From positions 1,465,174-1,529,173 of the forward strand of contig NZ_KV878783.1 of assembly GCF_001890765.1 (NCBI RefSeq): a stretch of DNA of 64,000 nucleotides, in the 5' to 3' direction. This document shows, one piece after another, positions 1-9,490 of this stretch. Both the position numbers and the translations under genes were made by a program. Every line of letters starts with the position of its first letter. Position 1 is the first letter of the stretch. Under the pieces are notes generated by a model. The model was not told where the DNA came from. It worked only from the letters and a program-made list of their open reading frames with translations, and did no database searches. Source of the stretch: Spirulina major PCC 6313 (GTDB lineage Bacteria > Cyanobacteriota > Cyanobacteriia > Cyanobacteriales > Spirulinaceae).

Positions 1-841
1 GCACACTTAGTGGGCGTGTGCTGTAGTGAACCGCCCGCAGGTCAGGGGCGATGGACGTTACGTTTATTAGCACAGCAGATGGGTGGAGTTGGACTATGTC
101 GATGACATCAGCCATGAAAGCGTGCGGCAACTGCTAAAAAAAACGAACTCCAACCCTGGCGACAAAGCTGTTGGGTAATTCCACCCGAGCCAAAGCGCAG
201 AGTTTGTCTGGCATATGGAGGCAGTCTTGACGGTCTATCAGACGGATTACACCCCAAACATGCCTGTGATTTGCATTGATGAAGCGAGCAAACAGTTAGT
301 CAAAGAAACCCGCCTACCCATTCCGGCTCAACCGGGGCAGCCCGAACGGGTGGATTATGAATATGAGCGCAACGGGACAGCCAACCTGTTTATGGTCTGT
401 GAACCGATGATTGGGTGGCGGCGCGTGACGGTCACAGAGCGTCGCACCGCAGTAGATTATGCCCACTTGCTCAAAACGTTAGTGGATATCGATTACGCCC
501 AAGCCCAAAAAATCATTGTCATTCAGGATAATCTCAATACTCATTCCCCGGCCTCACTCTACAAAGCCTTTGAACCGGCAGAAGCACAACGCATCTTGAG
601 TCGATTGGAATTCTGCCATACCCCCAAACATGGCAGTTGGCTGAATATGGCCGAGATTGAACTGAGTGTTTTGAGTCGTCAGTGCTTAAGTCGCCGGATT
701 CCTGATCAGGAGACACTCAAGCGTGAAGTGGATGCCTGGCAAGACGAGCGCAATCATCAGGAAACATGGATTGATTGGCGATTTACAACGGCTGATGCCA
801 GGCTAAAATTACAACATCTCTATCCGTCAATTGATTGTTGA
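1..841 (+). pseudogene. IS630-family transposase, frame-disrupted and cut by the window edge
   Basis: The intact frame from 215 encodes the C-terminal DDE half of an IS630-type transposase. Typical motifs are CIDEASKQL with the first Asp, IIVIQDNLNTH with the second Asp, and TPKHGSWLNMAEIE with the terminal Glu. Upstream the same protein continues, but in other frames: a helix-turn-helix part (GRWTLRLLAQQM) near 48-81, then VELDYVDDISHESVRQLLKK, then NELQPWRQSCWVIPPE. Joining them needs frame changes near 82, at an A8 tract at 136-143, and near 190. An A-run shift can be programmed in IS630 elements, but the extra bases near 82 and 190 look like real damage. It is probably inactive. No terminal inverted repeat was identified. 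Confidence 0.85.
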
Positions 842-863
842 CTGGACACTAGACTCAAACTCA

Positions 864-1544
864 TCAACGTTCCCTAGGTTGTTCTGAGGCGATGAGGTGG
901 GTTTGAATCCACTGGTGCGCGTCGCGTTTGAGGCGGCTGACGGGTTCGGAGGTGAGGCGGGGAAGACAGTGCGCCATTAAGTCTAGGATGGGGATTTGGG
1001 GAAAAATTGCACTGCGATCGCACTGTTCATAGATCCCATTCCGCAGTTGCCAAATTTCCAGAGTCCCCTGCTGATAGCGCCACAATTCCGGAACCCCAAA
1101 CTGTGCGTAGGCGGCGAGATGAGTCGGAGATGTGATGTCAATTTCGATCGCCAAATCCGGGGGCGGGTCAACCGTTAAATCAAGCCGACCCAACCCCACC
1201 ATGCGGGCCGCATTTTGAATATAAAAACAGTCATCCAGTTCAATACCCACCTGAAGATCTTGCCGTTTCAGCGTTGTGGAACCGTAGGGTTCCCAGTCGA
1301 GTTCGAGGGCATCTAAGACCAGTTCAATCAAGATGACAATCAAACGCTTGATTTTTTCATGTTCTGGGAGCGGCATTCGGAGTTCAAGGCGGCAATGATG
1401 ATAGGCCAGGCGGGGCAGGGTGCGATCGCACCACCGAGTTAAAATCTGCTCAAATTCCGCCCACTCAATGCCATTTAACCCCAAGGTTTGGCCGGGCTGT
1501 AGCTCAATTTTGCGTAGATCAATCGGGCAGGATTGGACAGCCAT
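864..1544 (-). CDS. Uma2 family endonuclease-like protein (DUF820)
   Basis: This 226-aa protein of the Uma2/DUF820 family has a PD-(D/E)XK nuclease-like fold and is massively expanded in cyanobacteria. The core reads PDLAIEIDIT around residues 129-137, with the strand ELWRYQQGTLEIWQL after it, as in the family. I chose the ATG at 1544 (MAVQSCPIDL) over an upstream in-frame start because the longer version adds only an unconserved Gly/Ser-rich stretch. It differs from the usual motif in having Asp-Ile-Thr after the Glu rather than Leu-Ser. The cellular role of the family is unknown. It lies just downstream of another minus-strand gene and may share its transcript. Confidence 0.8.
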   Translation of the reverse strand: MAVQSCPIDLRKIELQPGQTLGLNGIEWAEFEQILTRWCDRTLPRLAYHHCRLELRMPLPEHEKIKRLIVILIELVLDALELDWEPYGSTTLKRQDLQVGIELDDCFYIQNAARMVGLGRLDLTVDPPPDLAIEIDITSPTHLAAYAQFGVPELWRYQQGTLEIWQLRNGIYEQCDRSAIFPQIPILDLMAHCLPRLTSEPVSRLKRDAHQWIQTHLIASEQPRER

Positions 1545-1592
1545 GGCGGGAGAGGGGAGCGACGCTTGTCGCCCCCATTGTAGCAATCGGCC

Positions 1593-2636
1593 TTAACCCT
1601 CTGAGGCCGGGTCATCGAGGATGCGGAGGCGCACCTGTTTTTCGCCGGATTCATCAAGCTGCACCTCGATCACATCCTGGGTGAGGACGTGGAGGCTGTT
1701 GAGGAGCGATCGCAGGTGAGGATTGCTCGCCCCCGTGTCCACATAGAGGCGATCGGCGAGACTGCCCAAGCGTCGCCAGGTGGTGTAGAGCTTGCCCACA
1801 GTTTGCTCTAGGGTGGTGGCTTGTTTAACGAGGTCGGCGGTGGTGTTGAGACAGTCGAGGCGGAGGGCTTCTTCGAGGGCCATTTCCAGGTCGATATCGG
1901 CGCGGCGCAGGGTTTGCACTTGGGCGGCAGCGTCAAGGTATTTCGAGAGGTTTTTGGCCTCCGTGGTGAGGGTTTTGACCATGTCGAGGTTGGGGGAGTT
2001 CGCCGCTTCCCCTTGAATAGTTTTCAGGTGAGCATCGGGGAGTTTTTCCATTTCCCGGACGAGGGGGGCAATGTGGCGCGGGGCGATGCTGCCGTCGGCG
2101 GCTTTGGCTTTGATTTCGTCGGGGAGGAGGTCGGAACTGACGGCTGTCCATTCGTCGGTGAGTTGTTTGACTTCGCGGCGGGTGATGCGATCGCCCCCTG
2201 CTGCGGCCTCACTCACCATCCGCTGCACTTCGGGGTCGGCTTTGGCAGTTTCCATAAAGGCGTTTTTGCTGAACCGATTGATCGCCGCCGGGTCGAGTTG
2301 TCCTTCAGCCAGGAGGGTGTCGGCACTGTTGGCCAGTTGGATCAGGTTGTAAGCTTGGCTTTTGGTGATTTCCCGCTGTTTGAGCCAGTTGAGAAAACCG
2401 GTGCCGCGCCCTTCACCGCCACGTTTTTCGCGATCGCGCACCGCCCGCAAGACCCGACCCCGCCAAATATCCGTTTGCAGATCAAACCGCTCGCAGATAT
2501 TCCACACTTCTTCTAATTGTTGAGCAAACTCATGGTCATGGATCTGATCATCGTCTGGATCAGGCAGTTGAAAATCAAAATCAGCGGGAACAGCGAGGGC
2601 CGCTGCGAGTTCGTCACGAGAAGGAGTGGTTTCCAC
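1593..2636 (-). CDS. conserved hypothetical protein, helical, possible DNA-binding
   Basis: This 347-aa protein starts at GTG (METTPSRDEL). The N-terminus is acidic (DPDDDQIHDHEF). A middle segment (GFLNWLKQREITKSQAYNLIQLANSADTLL) resembles a helix-turn-helix of the kind in DUF3102/ParB-like proteins. The rest is predicted as long amphipathic helices, with a C-terminal strand-rich end (VIEVQLDESGEKQVRLRIL). I do not recognise a characterised family. It has no signal peptide or membrane segment. It precedes the Uma2 gene on the same strand by about 50 bp. DNA binding is inference from the single HTH-like segment. Confidence 0.6.
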   Translation of the reverse strand: METTPSRDELAAALAVPADFDFQLPDPDDDQIHDHEFAQQLEEVWNICERFDLQTDIWRGRVLRAVRDREKRGGEGRGTGFLNWLKQREITKSQAYNLIQLANSADTLLAEGQLDPAAINRFSKNAFMETAKADPEVQRMVSEAAAGGDRITRREVKQLTDEWTAVSSDLLPDEIKAKAADGSIAPRHIAPLVREMEKLPDAHLKTIQGEAANSPNLDMVKTLTTEAKNLSKYLDAAAQVQTLRRADIDLEMALEEALRLDCLNTTADLVKQATTLEQTVGKLYTTWRRLGSLADRLYVDTGASNPHLRSLLNSLHVLTQDVIEVQLDESGEKQVRLRILDDPASEG

Positions 2637-2646
2637 AGGTCAAGTC

Positions 2647-2716
2647 GGAGGAAGATTGCGACGGCCATTATGCCACGTTCGTCCCGACCTCCTTTAAAAT
2701 TCAGACGGTATCGAGC
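2647..2716. repeat. 70-bp direct repeat, left copy
   Basis: It begins GGAGGAAGATTG and ends GGTATCGAGC. It matches 3646-3715 in the same orientation with three substitutions by eye. The two copies bracket the toxin-like gene pair at 2745-3460. The reverse strand can be read as RYRLNFKGGR in both copies, but no long gene is supported there. Confidence 0.85.
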
Positions 2717-2744
2717 CATCTGGTTTGAGTGCGATCGCACTTCA

Positions 2745-3059
2745 TCAGCAATCTGCTGAGTCAGTCGGTGCATCTAGAGGATAATGCTGACTCACATAGG
2801 CCATAACCTCTTTAACAAGGCTGATAATTTCCTTGTAGGGCGGTTGGCTTTCATGTTCTTGATGGGTGTAGAGCCAAATCGGACATACTATTTTTCGTTG
2901 ATAAAAGACAAGATAGATACATCGCCCATATCTGGCAGCTCCTTGTAATCCAGGGAGGCGATTCCACTTCATTTTCCGCAATTCAGGAGCATCAAGCAAC
3001 GGTTTCAGCTTTTCACGAAAACTGGGGATTGGCATACTGCCTTTAAATCCGAAAAACAT
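2745..3059 (-). CDS. RelE/HigB-like toxin-family protein
   Basis: This 104-aa protein resembles the HigB-2/RelE group of toxin-like ribonucleases. The family pattern of 'LRKIRW...G..GG.RVIYY......I.LL..Y.K' is visible as LRKMKWNRLPGL, then RYGRCIYLVFYQRKIVCPIWLYTHQEH near residues 43-70. The internal Met at residue 9 (MPIPSFREKL) is an equally plausible start. It overlaps the upstream gene by 55 bp, which suggests translational coupling. The sequence is more AT-rich than the neighbouring chromosome. The expected small antitoxin is not obvious; the upstream 151-aa protein occupies that place. Toxin activity is inference. Confidence 0.6.
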   Translation of the reverse strand: MFFGFKGSMPIPSFREKLKPLLDAPELRKMKWNRLPGLQGAARYGRCIYLVFYQRKIVCPIWLYTHQEHESQPPYKEIISLVKEVMAYVSQHYPLDAPTDSADC

Positions 3060-3460
3060 TCCAAAAGTGATTCATTTTCAATGGCTGATAAGATTCCATC
3101 AATCAATGAATCGATAGCCAAAATAACGGCTAAAAACTCTCGACCAAATCCTTGTCGATAAGCTTGGTAAAACACAAATGCGGCCTGAATATTTTCGATA
3201 AGCCCAATCAATCCACCGTGATTAGGAGAATGAACAATGGAATAGGCCAAGTCTTTCAATGCTTGCTGACTTTCTTTTGGCAACTCATCCCATCGTTTTT
3301 CAATTTGCTCAGCAAATTCACCAATTTTTTGGGCACTCACTGCGTATTCTTGTTGTTTTAGTTTCGCTTTCTTTGCTTTGTCTATATCTCGATTGAGTGT
3401 TGCAATATCTCTTGGGGTCAATTCAGAAAAGTTCTTGAGTTCCAGAATAGCTGTACTCAT
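3005..3460 (-). CDS. hypothetical protein, putative partner of the RelE-like toxin
   Basis: This 151-aa all-helical protein starts at ATG (MSTAILELKNFSEL). It has a charged N-terminal third (RDIDKAKKAKLKQQEY, likely coiled coil), followed by an amphipathic segment (SQQALKDLAYSIVHSP) and a hydrophobic stretch (EFLAVILAIDSLIDGILSAI). I do not recognise the family. Its 3' end overlaps the RelE/HigB-like gene by 55 bp, so the two are probably co-translated and may form a toxin-antitoxin-like module. Composition is AT-rich, and the pair sits between two 70-bp direct repeats, consistent with horizontal gain. Confidence 0.55.
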   Translation of the reverse strand: MSTAILELKNFSELTPRDIATLNRDIDKAKKAKLKQQEYAVSAQKIGEFAEQIEKRWDELPKESQQALKDLAYSIVHSPNHGGLIGLIENIQAAFVFYQAYRQGFGREFLAVILAIDSLIDGILSAIENESLLECFSDLKAVCQSPVFVKS

Positions 3461-3766
3461 ATTTTTCCAGGTTATTTTGATACTAAAAAAATGAGAATAT
3501 TATACATTTGTTCCCAAGCTTAACAGTTGTTTCCTTTATACACTTTTAGCCCAAATATAGGGGGGCTGATTGACTACAATATACCCCAAATTTTCGCCCG
3601 GCGAATACCATGCCTTCTTGAAATTAGTACGTCTGAACGATGATGGGAGGAAGATTGAGACGGCCACTATGCCACGTTCGCCCCGACCTCCTTTAAAATT
3701 CAGACGGTATCGAGCGAGAGTTTCGGCTTGAAGCGAGATCACCCGTCCTCAATCCCCAAAATCATC
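3461..3766. other. intergenic region with right direct repeat
   Basis: About 306 bp lie between the divergent toxin-pair and yifB genes. It holds the right 70-bp repeat (3646-3715) and an AT-rich stretch around 3480-3540 likely to carry the promoter for the minus-strand pair. A 68-codon minus-strand frame here has no family features, and I do not treat it as a gene. Confidence 0.6.
3646..3715. repeat. 70-bp direct repeat, right copy
   Basis: This is the partner of 2647-2716: same orientation, three substitutions in 70 bp. It ends about 50 bp before the yifB start. Confidence 0.85.
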
Positions 3767-5296
<1,530 letters not shown>

Positions 5297-5342
5297 TTCC
5301 CCTTTAAAATAATCATCAGAATCACCCAAGAGGTCTATCATC

Positions 5343-5918
5343 ATGAGCGTCTCACCCTTAACCGTGCAACGCCCCAGCATTGATGACTATTTCACCCAAG
5401 AAACTACCTCCGAACACCGTTATGAATATCGCGATGGACTCATCACTGAAATGACCGGTGGAACCCCAGAACATAATGAATTAAGCGGTAGTTTAGTGGT
5501 GCTATTACGCCTCGCACTCAAGGGAAAACCCTATCAAGTTTTTGCCACAGATCAACGGCTTTGGATTCCAGAAAAAAACCTCTACACCTACCCCGATTTA
5601 ATGGTGATGCCTAAGCCAATTTCGCGCCAAGAGGGGCGATCGGATACGGTGATCAATCCCATTTTTATCGCTGAAGTTCTCTCCAAATCCACCCGCAGTT
5701 ATGACCGCGACGAAAAATTTGAGGCCTATCGCACCATCCCCACCTTTCAAGACTATTTACTCATCGATCAATACCGGATTCACCTTGAGCATTATGTTAA
5801 ACAACAGGATCATCAATGGCTTTTTACCGAGTATGATGATCCGGCTGCACAGGTTCACCTAACCTCACTCCCCATCGTGATTCCTGTGGCAGAGCTATAC
5901 GCAGGGATTGAGTTTTAA
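5343..5918 (+). CDS. Uma2 family endonuclease-like protein
   Basis: This 191-aa protein is a canonical Uma2/DUF820 member. It begins with the substrate-fold segment RYEYRDGLITEMTGGTPEHN (residues about 27-46). The nuclease-like core follows: YPDLMVMP (Asp near 80), then FIAEVLSKSTRSYDRDEKFE with Glu-Val-Leu-Ser, then YRTIPTFQDYLLID. Length is normal for the family. It lies 46 bp after yifB on the same strand. Function of the family is unknown. Confidence 0.88.
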   Translation: MSVSPLTVQRPSIDDYFTQETTSEHRYEYRDGLITEMTGGTPEHNELSGSLVVLLRLALKGKPYQVFATDQRLWIPEKNLYTYPDLMVMPKPISRQEGRSDTVINPIFIAEVLSKSTRSYDRDEKFEAYRTIPTFQDYLLIDQYRIHLEHYVKQQDHQWLFTEYDDPAAQVHLTSLPIVIPVAELYAGIEF

Positions 5919-5930
5919 ACCCTCAATGTC

Positions 5931-5952
5931 GGGGCGAAAGATTTTTCGCCCC
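5931..5952. terminator. inverted repeat (GGGGCGAAA/TTTCGCCCC)
   Basis: A perfect 9-bp stem with a 4-nt loop lies between the convergent Uma2 and xisI genes. The sequence resembles a short interspersed hairpin common in cyanobacteria. It could act as a terminator for either gene, though no clear T-run follows. Confidence 0.45.
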
Positions 5953-5991
5953 TACGCCAATTCGGGATCGACGTGAGCCAATTTCACCCAA

Positions 5992-6327
5992 TCAGCCCAC
6001 GGCATAGGGGGTGAACTTGCGTTTAAACTCCGAATGCCAGCCCAAGACAATATCATGAGCCGGAACCCCTAATTCCATCAAACGCTCTGCCACTGGCATT
6101 TCTGTGCCGTTATATTGCACCCACACTTTACCGTTTTGAATATCAAAGTGAAGCACGGGGCCAAAGACTCGTTTTGAACCTTGCCAACCCACATAAGCCA
6201 GTTGGTAATGATCATGAGTTTCATCAAAAATGAGTTGAGCTTGGACGGTGTCTCGATGATTCGCGATCGCACAATGTTCGCTCAAAATTTGCTTAATCGC
6301 GGCTCGATACTGTTCTAATTGATCCAT
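5992..6327 (-). CDS. xisI: XisI-family protein
   Basis: This 111-aa protein matches the XisI (fdxN element excision controlling factor) family. Features are the N-terminal MDQLEQYRAAIKQIL, the VGWQGSKRVFG strand, the acidic centre HFDIQNGKVWVQYNGTE, and the C-terminal LGWHSEFKRKFTPYAVG. XisH and XisI were named in Anabaena, where they are needed for fdxN element excision together with XisF. Most cyanobacterial copies, like this one, are not next to any excision element. Here it overlaps xisH by 13 bp, so the pair is coupled. Confidence 0.88.
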   Translation of the reverse strand: MDQLEQYRAAIKQILSEHCAIANHRDTVQAQLIFDETHDHYQLAYVGWQGSKRVFGPVLHFDIQNGKVWVQYNGTEMPVAERLMELGVPAHDIVLGWHSEFKRKFTPYAVG

Positions 6328-6731
6328 CGTTCAATCACCTCCCGATCAGGATTATAAAGAATGAGTTTGACTTGATTGCGTTGTAGAGAACGCTGAATAA
6401 AGGGAAGCTCAAAAAAATCAGCATAGGTTTCAACTGGAACAGCCAAATAAACGAAGCGATCAGGCTCTTGTTCTTCAAGGGCTTGGCAATAATTGAGATA
6501 CTGACCGAGAGCAGTGTGAAAACTACTAATATCGGAGTCTTGAATAAAACTTTTAATTTCAACGGCAATTTTTTCGGATTCACGTTCAGCCGCGATCGCA
6601 CTCTCTGCCGCCAATTCAATTTGTAGCTTGATGGCTTCACTAATCGCAATCGGAAACGGATCATGGATAATCGTCCACCCATCTTTAATGAGTGCTGTTT
6701 TAACCTGTTGATGAAAAATGTCTCTTGCCAT
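6315..6731 (-). CDS. xisH: XisH-family protein, nuclease-like fold
   Basis: This 138-aa protein starts at ATG 6731 (MARDIFHQQVKTALIKDGW), matching the family N-terminus; an upstream in-frame start only adds nine unconserved residues. The core KIAVEIKSFIQDSD (residues about 60-75) is the Glu-x-Lys motif expected of the PD-(D/E)XK-like XisH fold. Next come SSFHTALGQYLNYCQAL and FVYLAVPVETY. It is the first gene of the xisH-xisI pair. Excision or toxin-like roles remain unproven for stand-alone pairs. Confidence 0.88.
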   Translation of the reverse strand: MARDIFHQQVKTALIKDGWTIIHDPFPIAISEAIKLQIELAAESAIAAERESEKIAVEIKSFIQDSDISSFHTALGQYLNYCQALEEQEPDRFVYLAVPVETYADFFELPFIQRSLQRNQVKLILYNPDREVIERWIN

Positions 6732-6821
6732 AGGGAATCGGGCGATCGCAATCAACACCCTCCAATTCTATCGCCACACTTTGCTAGACTGCTGACACAA
6801 CAAGGGACGAACGACGAACCG

Positions 6822-7628
6822 ATGAAAAAACAACGCCTGGATCTGCTACTGGTGGAACGGAATTTGTGTGAATCGCGGCAATGGGCGCAGCGGGTGATTC
6901 GGGCGGGGGATGTGAAGGTGAATCAGCAGCGGGTGGATAAGCCGGGGACGGAGGTGGCCATTGATGCAGAGATTGAGGTGAAGGCGAAACCGCCCTATGT
7001 GTCGCGGGGGGGGGAGAAGTTGGCGAAGGCGTTGGCGGTGTTTGGGGTGGCGGTGCGCGATCGCATCTGTCTCGATGGCGGCATTTCCACGGGGGGCTTT
7101 ACCGATTGTCTGTTGCAACAGGGGGCGAAACAGGTCTATGGCGTGGATGTGGGCTATGGCCAGGTGGCTTGGTCACTGCGCCAAGATCCCCGCGTCATCC
7201 TCAGAGAACGGACGAATCTACGCCACTTGACCCCGGAGGATCTTTACGGTGAGGCGGATCGGGCGGATCTAGGCGTGGCGGATCTGTCGTTTATTTCCCT
7301 GACGAAGGTTTTACCGGCTTTTTGGGCCTTGCTCGCCGCGCCACGGGATTTAATCGTGCTGGTGAAGCCACAGTTTGAAGTGGGGAAAGCACGGGTGGGA
7401 AAAAAGGGGGTGGTGCGTGATCCCCGCGATCATGCTGATGCGATTTGGGGGGTGATCACGGCGGCGCAGGGGTTGGGCTGGCAGTATCAGGGTCTGGCCT
7501 GGTCGCCGATTACGGGGCCAGCGGGGAATGTGGAATATTTGCTCTGGTTGAGGGAAGGGGAGGGGGAGGGGATCGATCTCAGTATGGTGCGGGAGTTGAC
7601 GGCAGGCGCGATCGCAGCCCTCCGTTAA
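6822..7628 (+). CDS. tlyA: TlyA family rRNA 2'-O-methyltransferase / hemolysin-like protein
   Basis: The 268-aa product has an N-terminal S4 RNA-binding domain (KKQRLDLLLVERNLCESRQ, about residues 2-65) and an FtsJ-like SAM methyltransferase domain. The SAM motif is LDGGISTGGFTD at 84-95, followed by YGVDVGYGQVAWSLRQDPRV. VKPQFEVGKARVGKKGVVRD lies further on. Usual TlyA sequences read GAS where this has GIS. The start at 6822 is chosen because family members begin MKKxRLDxLL. TlyA enzymes 2'-O-methylate cytidines in 16S/23S rRNA in other bacteria. It is divergent from xisH. Confidence 0.9.
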   Translation: MKKQRLDLLLVERNLCESRQWAQRVIRAGDVKVNQQRVDKPGTEVAIDAEIEVKAKPPYVSRGGEKLAKALAVFGVAVRDRICLDGGISTGGFTDCLLQQGAKQVYGVDVGYGQVAWSLRQDPRVILRERTNLRHLTPEDLYGEADRADLGVADLSFISLTKVLPAFWALLAAPRDLIVLVKPQFEVGKARVGKKGVVRDPRDHADAIWGVITAAQGLGWQYQGLAWSPITGPAGNVEYLLWLREGEGEGIDLSMVRELTAGAIAALR

Positions 7629-7685
7629 TCTCGATCAATTCAGGCCTCAATACTTAAGTTCCGCAGCAGGACGAAACCCCCTTGA

Positions 7686-7691
7686 TATAAT
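7686..7691 (+). promoter_or_regulatory. probable -10 box (TATAAT) for the amidase gene
   Basis: A perfect TATAAT lies 33 bp upstream of the GTG start at 7725, with GGGGAAG as a plausible ribosome-binding site at about 7712. No good -35 hexamer is seen. Confidence 0.45.
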
Positions 7692-7724
7692 GCAAACCAG
7701 CGTCCAACATCGGGGAAGATTGCT

Positions 7725-8687
7725 GTGAAATTTGGGATCGACATGGGACATAATGCACCGCCAGATACGGGTGCATCGGGCTGGGCGAAGGAAGACGACC
7801 TCACTAAGGCCGTTGGCACGCGGGTGAGGGCCAAACTCGCCGCTCTGGGTCATATTGCGGTGAATTGCAATCCGAGTTCTGCCTATAGCGTCTTGGATTC
7901 CCTCAACAAGCGGGTCAGCATAGCTAATGCGCAAAATGTGGATCTCTACGTTTCGATTCATTTCAACGCGTTCAATGGCAATGCGAACGGGGCAGAAGTG
8001 TTTGCGGTTAGTTCCTCTGGGGAACGCTACGCCAAGCCGGTTTTAAGTGAAATTGTGCGGCTGGGCTTTTTCAACCGGGGGGTGAAGGATGGATCACATC
8101 TCTATGTGCTGAAAAATACCTGGATGCCCGCGATTTTGATTGAGTGCTGTTTTATTGATTCCTGGCGCGATCGCGACCTCTACGACACGGAACGGATGGC
8201 TAATGCGATCGTCACCGGCCTGACGGGGCAAAGTCCCGTGGTGACTCCCCCCCCCAACACCGAGCAAAACACAGGCGGTTCCACACCTCCCACTTCCTTT
8301 GATGCCCAAGTGTTGAAACTTCAGCAGCAGTTAAATCAGTTGCAAATTCGCGATCGCAACAACAAACCCCTCGGCGAAGATGGCCTGATCGGCCCCGCCA
8401 CCCGTTTCGCCACCCAACGCTTCAACGACCTCATGGCCATCACCAGCGGCGACACCGCCAGCGCCGCCACCTGGAAAGCGATCGCCGAAATCCTCGCCCG
8501 TCCCATCCTCCGCCCCAGCCACGCCACTGGCAAAGCCGTGCGCTATGTGCAATTCCGGATCGGAACCGCGATCGACGGTATTTTTGGCTCCCAAACCGCC
8601 ACCGCCGTCCGTCGCTTCCAACTCCAAACCCACATCACCGTTGACGGCATTGTCGGCCCCCAATGCTGGGGTAAACTCCTCGTCTAG
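7725..8687 (+). CDS. N-acetylmuramoyl-L-alanine amidase with peptidoglycan-binding repeats
   Basis: This 320-aa protein starts at GTG. The Amidase_3-like domain (about 1-165) shows DMGHNAPPDTG with the first zinc His, a Glu in the helix KEDDLTKAV, VSIHFNAFNGNANG with the second His, and AILIECCFID with the catalytic Glu. Two peptidoglycan-binding-type modules follow a Pro/Thr linker. One is near 195-255 (DGLIGPATRFATQRF) and one near 262-320 (DGIFGSQTATAVRRFQ, VDGIVGPQCW). No signal peptide is visible, so export is unclear. It is probably a cell-wall hydrolase that cleaves the amide between MurNAc and the peptide stem. Confidence 0.85.
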   Translation: MKFGIDMGHNAPPDTGASGWAKEDDLTKAVGTRVRAKLAALGHIAVNCNPSSAYSVLDSLNKRVSIANAQNVDLYVSIHFNAFNGNANGAEVFAVSSSGERYAKPVLSEIVRLGFFNRGVKDGSHLYVLKNTWMPAILIECCFIDSWRDRDLYDTERMANAIVTGLTGQSPVVTPPPNTEQNTGGSTPPTSFDAQVLKLQQQLNQLQIRDRNNKPLGEDGLIGPATRFATQRFNDLMAITSGDTASAATWKAIAEILARPILRPSHATGKAVRYVQFRIGTAIDGIFGSQTATAVRRFQLQTHITVDGIVGPQCWGKLLV

Positions 8688-8712
8688 GCCATCCGCCGCC
8701 CATTTTTTGAGG

Positions 8713-9354
8713 TCAGGATGACTGACGGGCGAACAAGCTGCGATAGACGGGCTGGCCTTTGCGGTGGGTGGCGCGTTCCCGTTCAGTGGTGACGGGGAGG
8801 GGGTTTTCTGGCAACCAGGGGGCATCGTGTTGACAAACAAAGGCGGGATGGGCGGTAAATTGGTGGGTCATTTCTTGGGCGATCGCCTCCACATCCGACT
8901 GCAAAAACACCCGCGCCCCCCCAGGTAACCGCTCCGCCAACAACGCCACCAACTCCGGCTGCACCACCCGCCGCTTCGCATGGCGCTGCTTAAACCACGG
9001 ATCAGGAAACTGAATCGACACCCACTGCACCCGACCCGGCGGCAACGAGTCGAAAATCTGTACCCCGTCCACATTGACATTACAAAATAAGTAATGCAGA
9101 TTTTTTAACCTCTCTTCATCCCGAATTCGGTTCGCTTCCTCCACCAACGATTCGCGAATTTCCAGCCCCAGAATATTCCAATCCGGTTGTAGCGGCGCAA
9201 GCATCAACGGAAACCGCCCCCGCGCACAGCCAATATCGAGGTGAATCGGTCGGCTCATATCCTCAAACACCTGCGACCAATCCGGCAACACCACCGGGTT
9301 TTGATATTTTTTCGCAAGGGGGTTAACGTGCTGACGAACGCGGACTCTAGGCAT
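8713..9354 (-). CDS. trmB: tRNA (guanine-N7-)-methyltransferase
   Basis: This 213-aa enzyme makes m7G46 in tRNA with SAM. SAM-binding motif HLDIGCARGRFPL is at residues 38-50, LGLEIRESLVEEA at about 62-74, and the family signature QFPDPWFKQRHAKRR at 115-129. Length is normal. It is the last gene of a minus-strand run that starts with the lpt genes, separated from the DUF429 gene by about 135 bp. Confidence 0.93.
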   Translation of the reverse strand: MPRVRVRQHVNPLAKKYQNPVVLPDWSQVFEDMSRPIHLDIGCARGRFPLMLAPLQPDWNILGLEIRESLVEEANRIRDEERLKNLHYLFCNVNVDGVQIFDSLPPGRVQWVSIQFPDPWFKQRHAKRRVVQPELVALLAERLPGGARVFLQSDVEAIAQEMTHQFTAHPAFVCQHDAPWLPENPLPVTTERERATHRKGQPVYRSLFARQSS

Positions 9355-9490
9355 GGCTCAAAGGATGAAGGATGACGGCAGAAGGCGGAAGGCGGAATTG
9401 GATGTTAGAAATCCCAGTTGATCAGGGGCTGAAGCATTGCCAATAGTCGCATCGATCCCATGGATTCGATCAACCGTGCAATGGGGTGGC

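Noticed and set aside
1821-2516. 231-codon plus-strand ORF opposite the hypothetical gene
   Set aside because: It is an antisense shadow, Gly/Phe-rich with no motif; the minus-strand frame has normal composition and an HTH-like segment.
3536-3742. 68-codon minus-strand ORF in the right direct repeat
   Set aside because: Similarity to the frame at 2513-2773 is due only to the shared 70-bp repeat.
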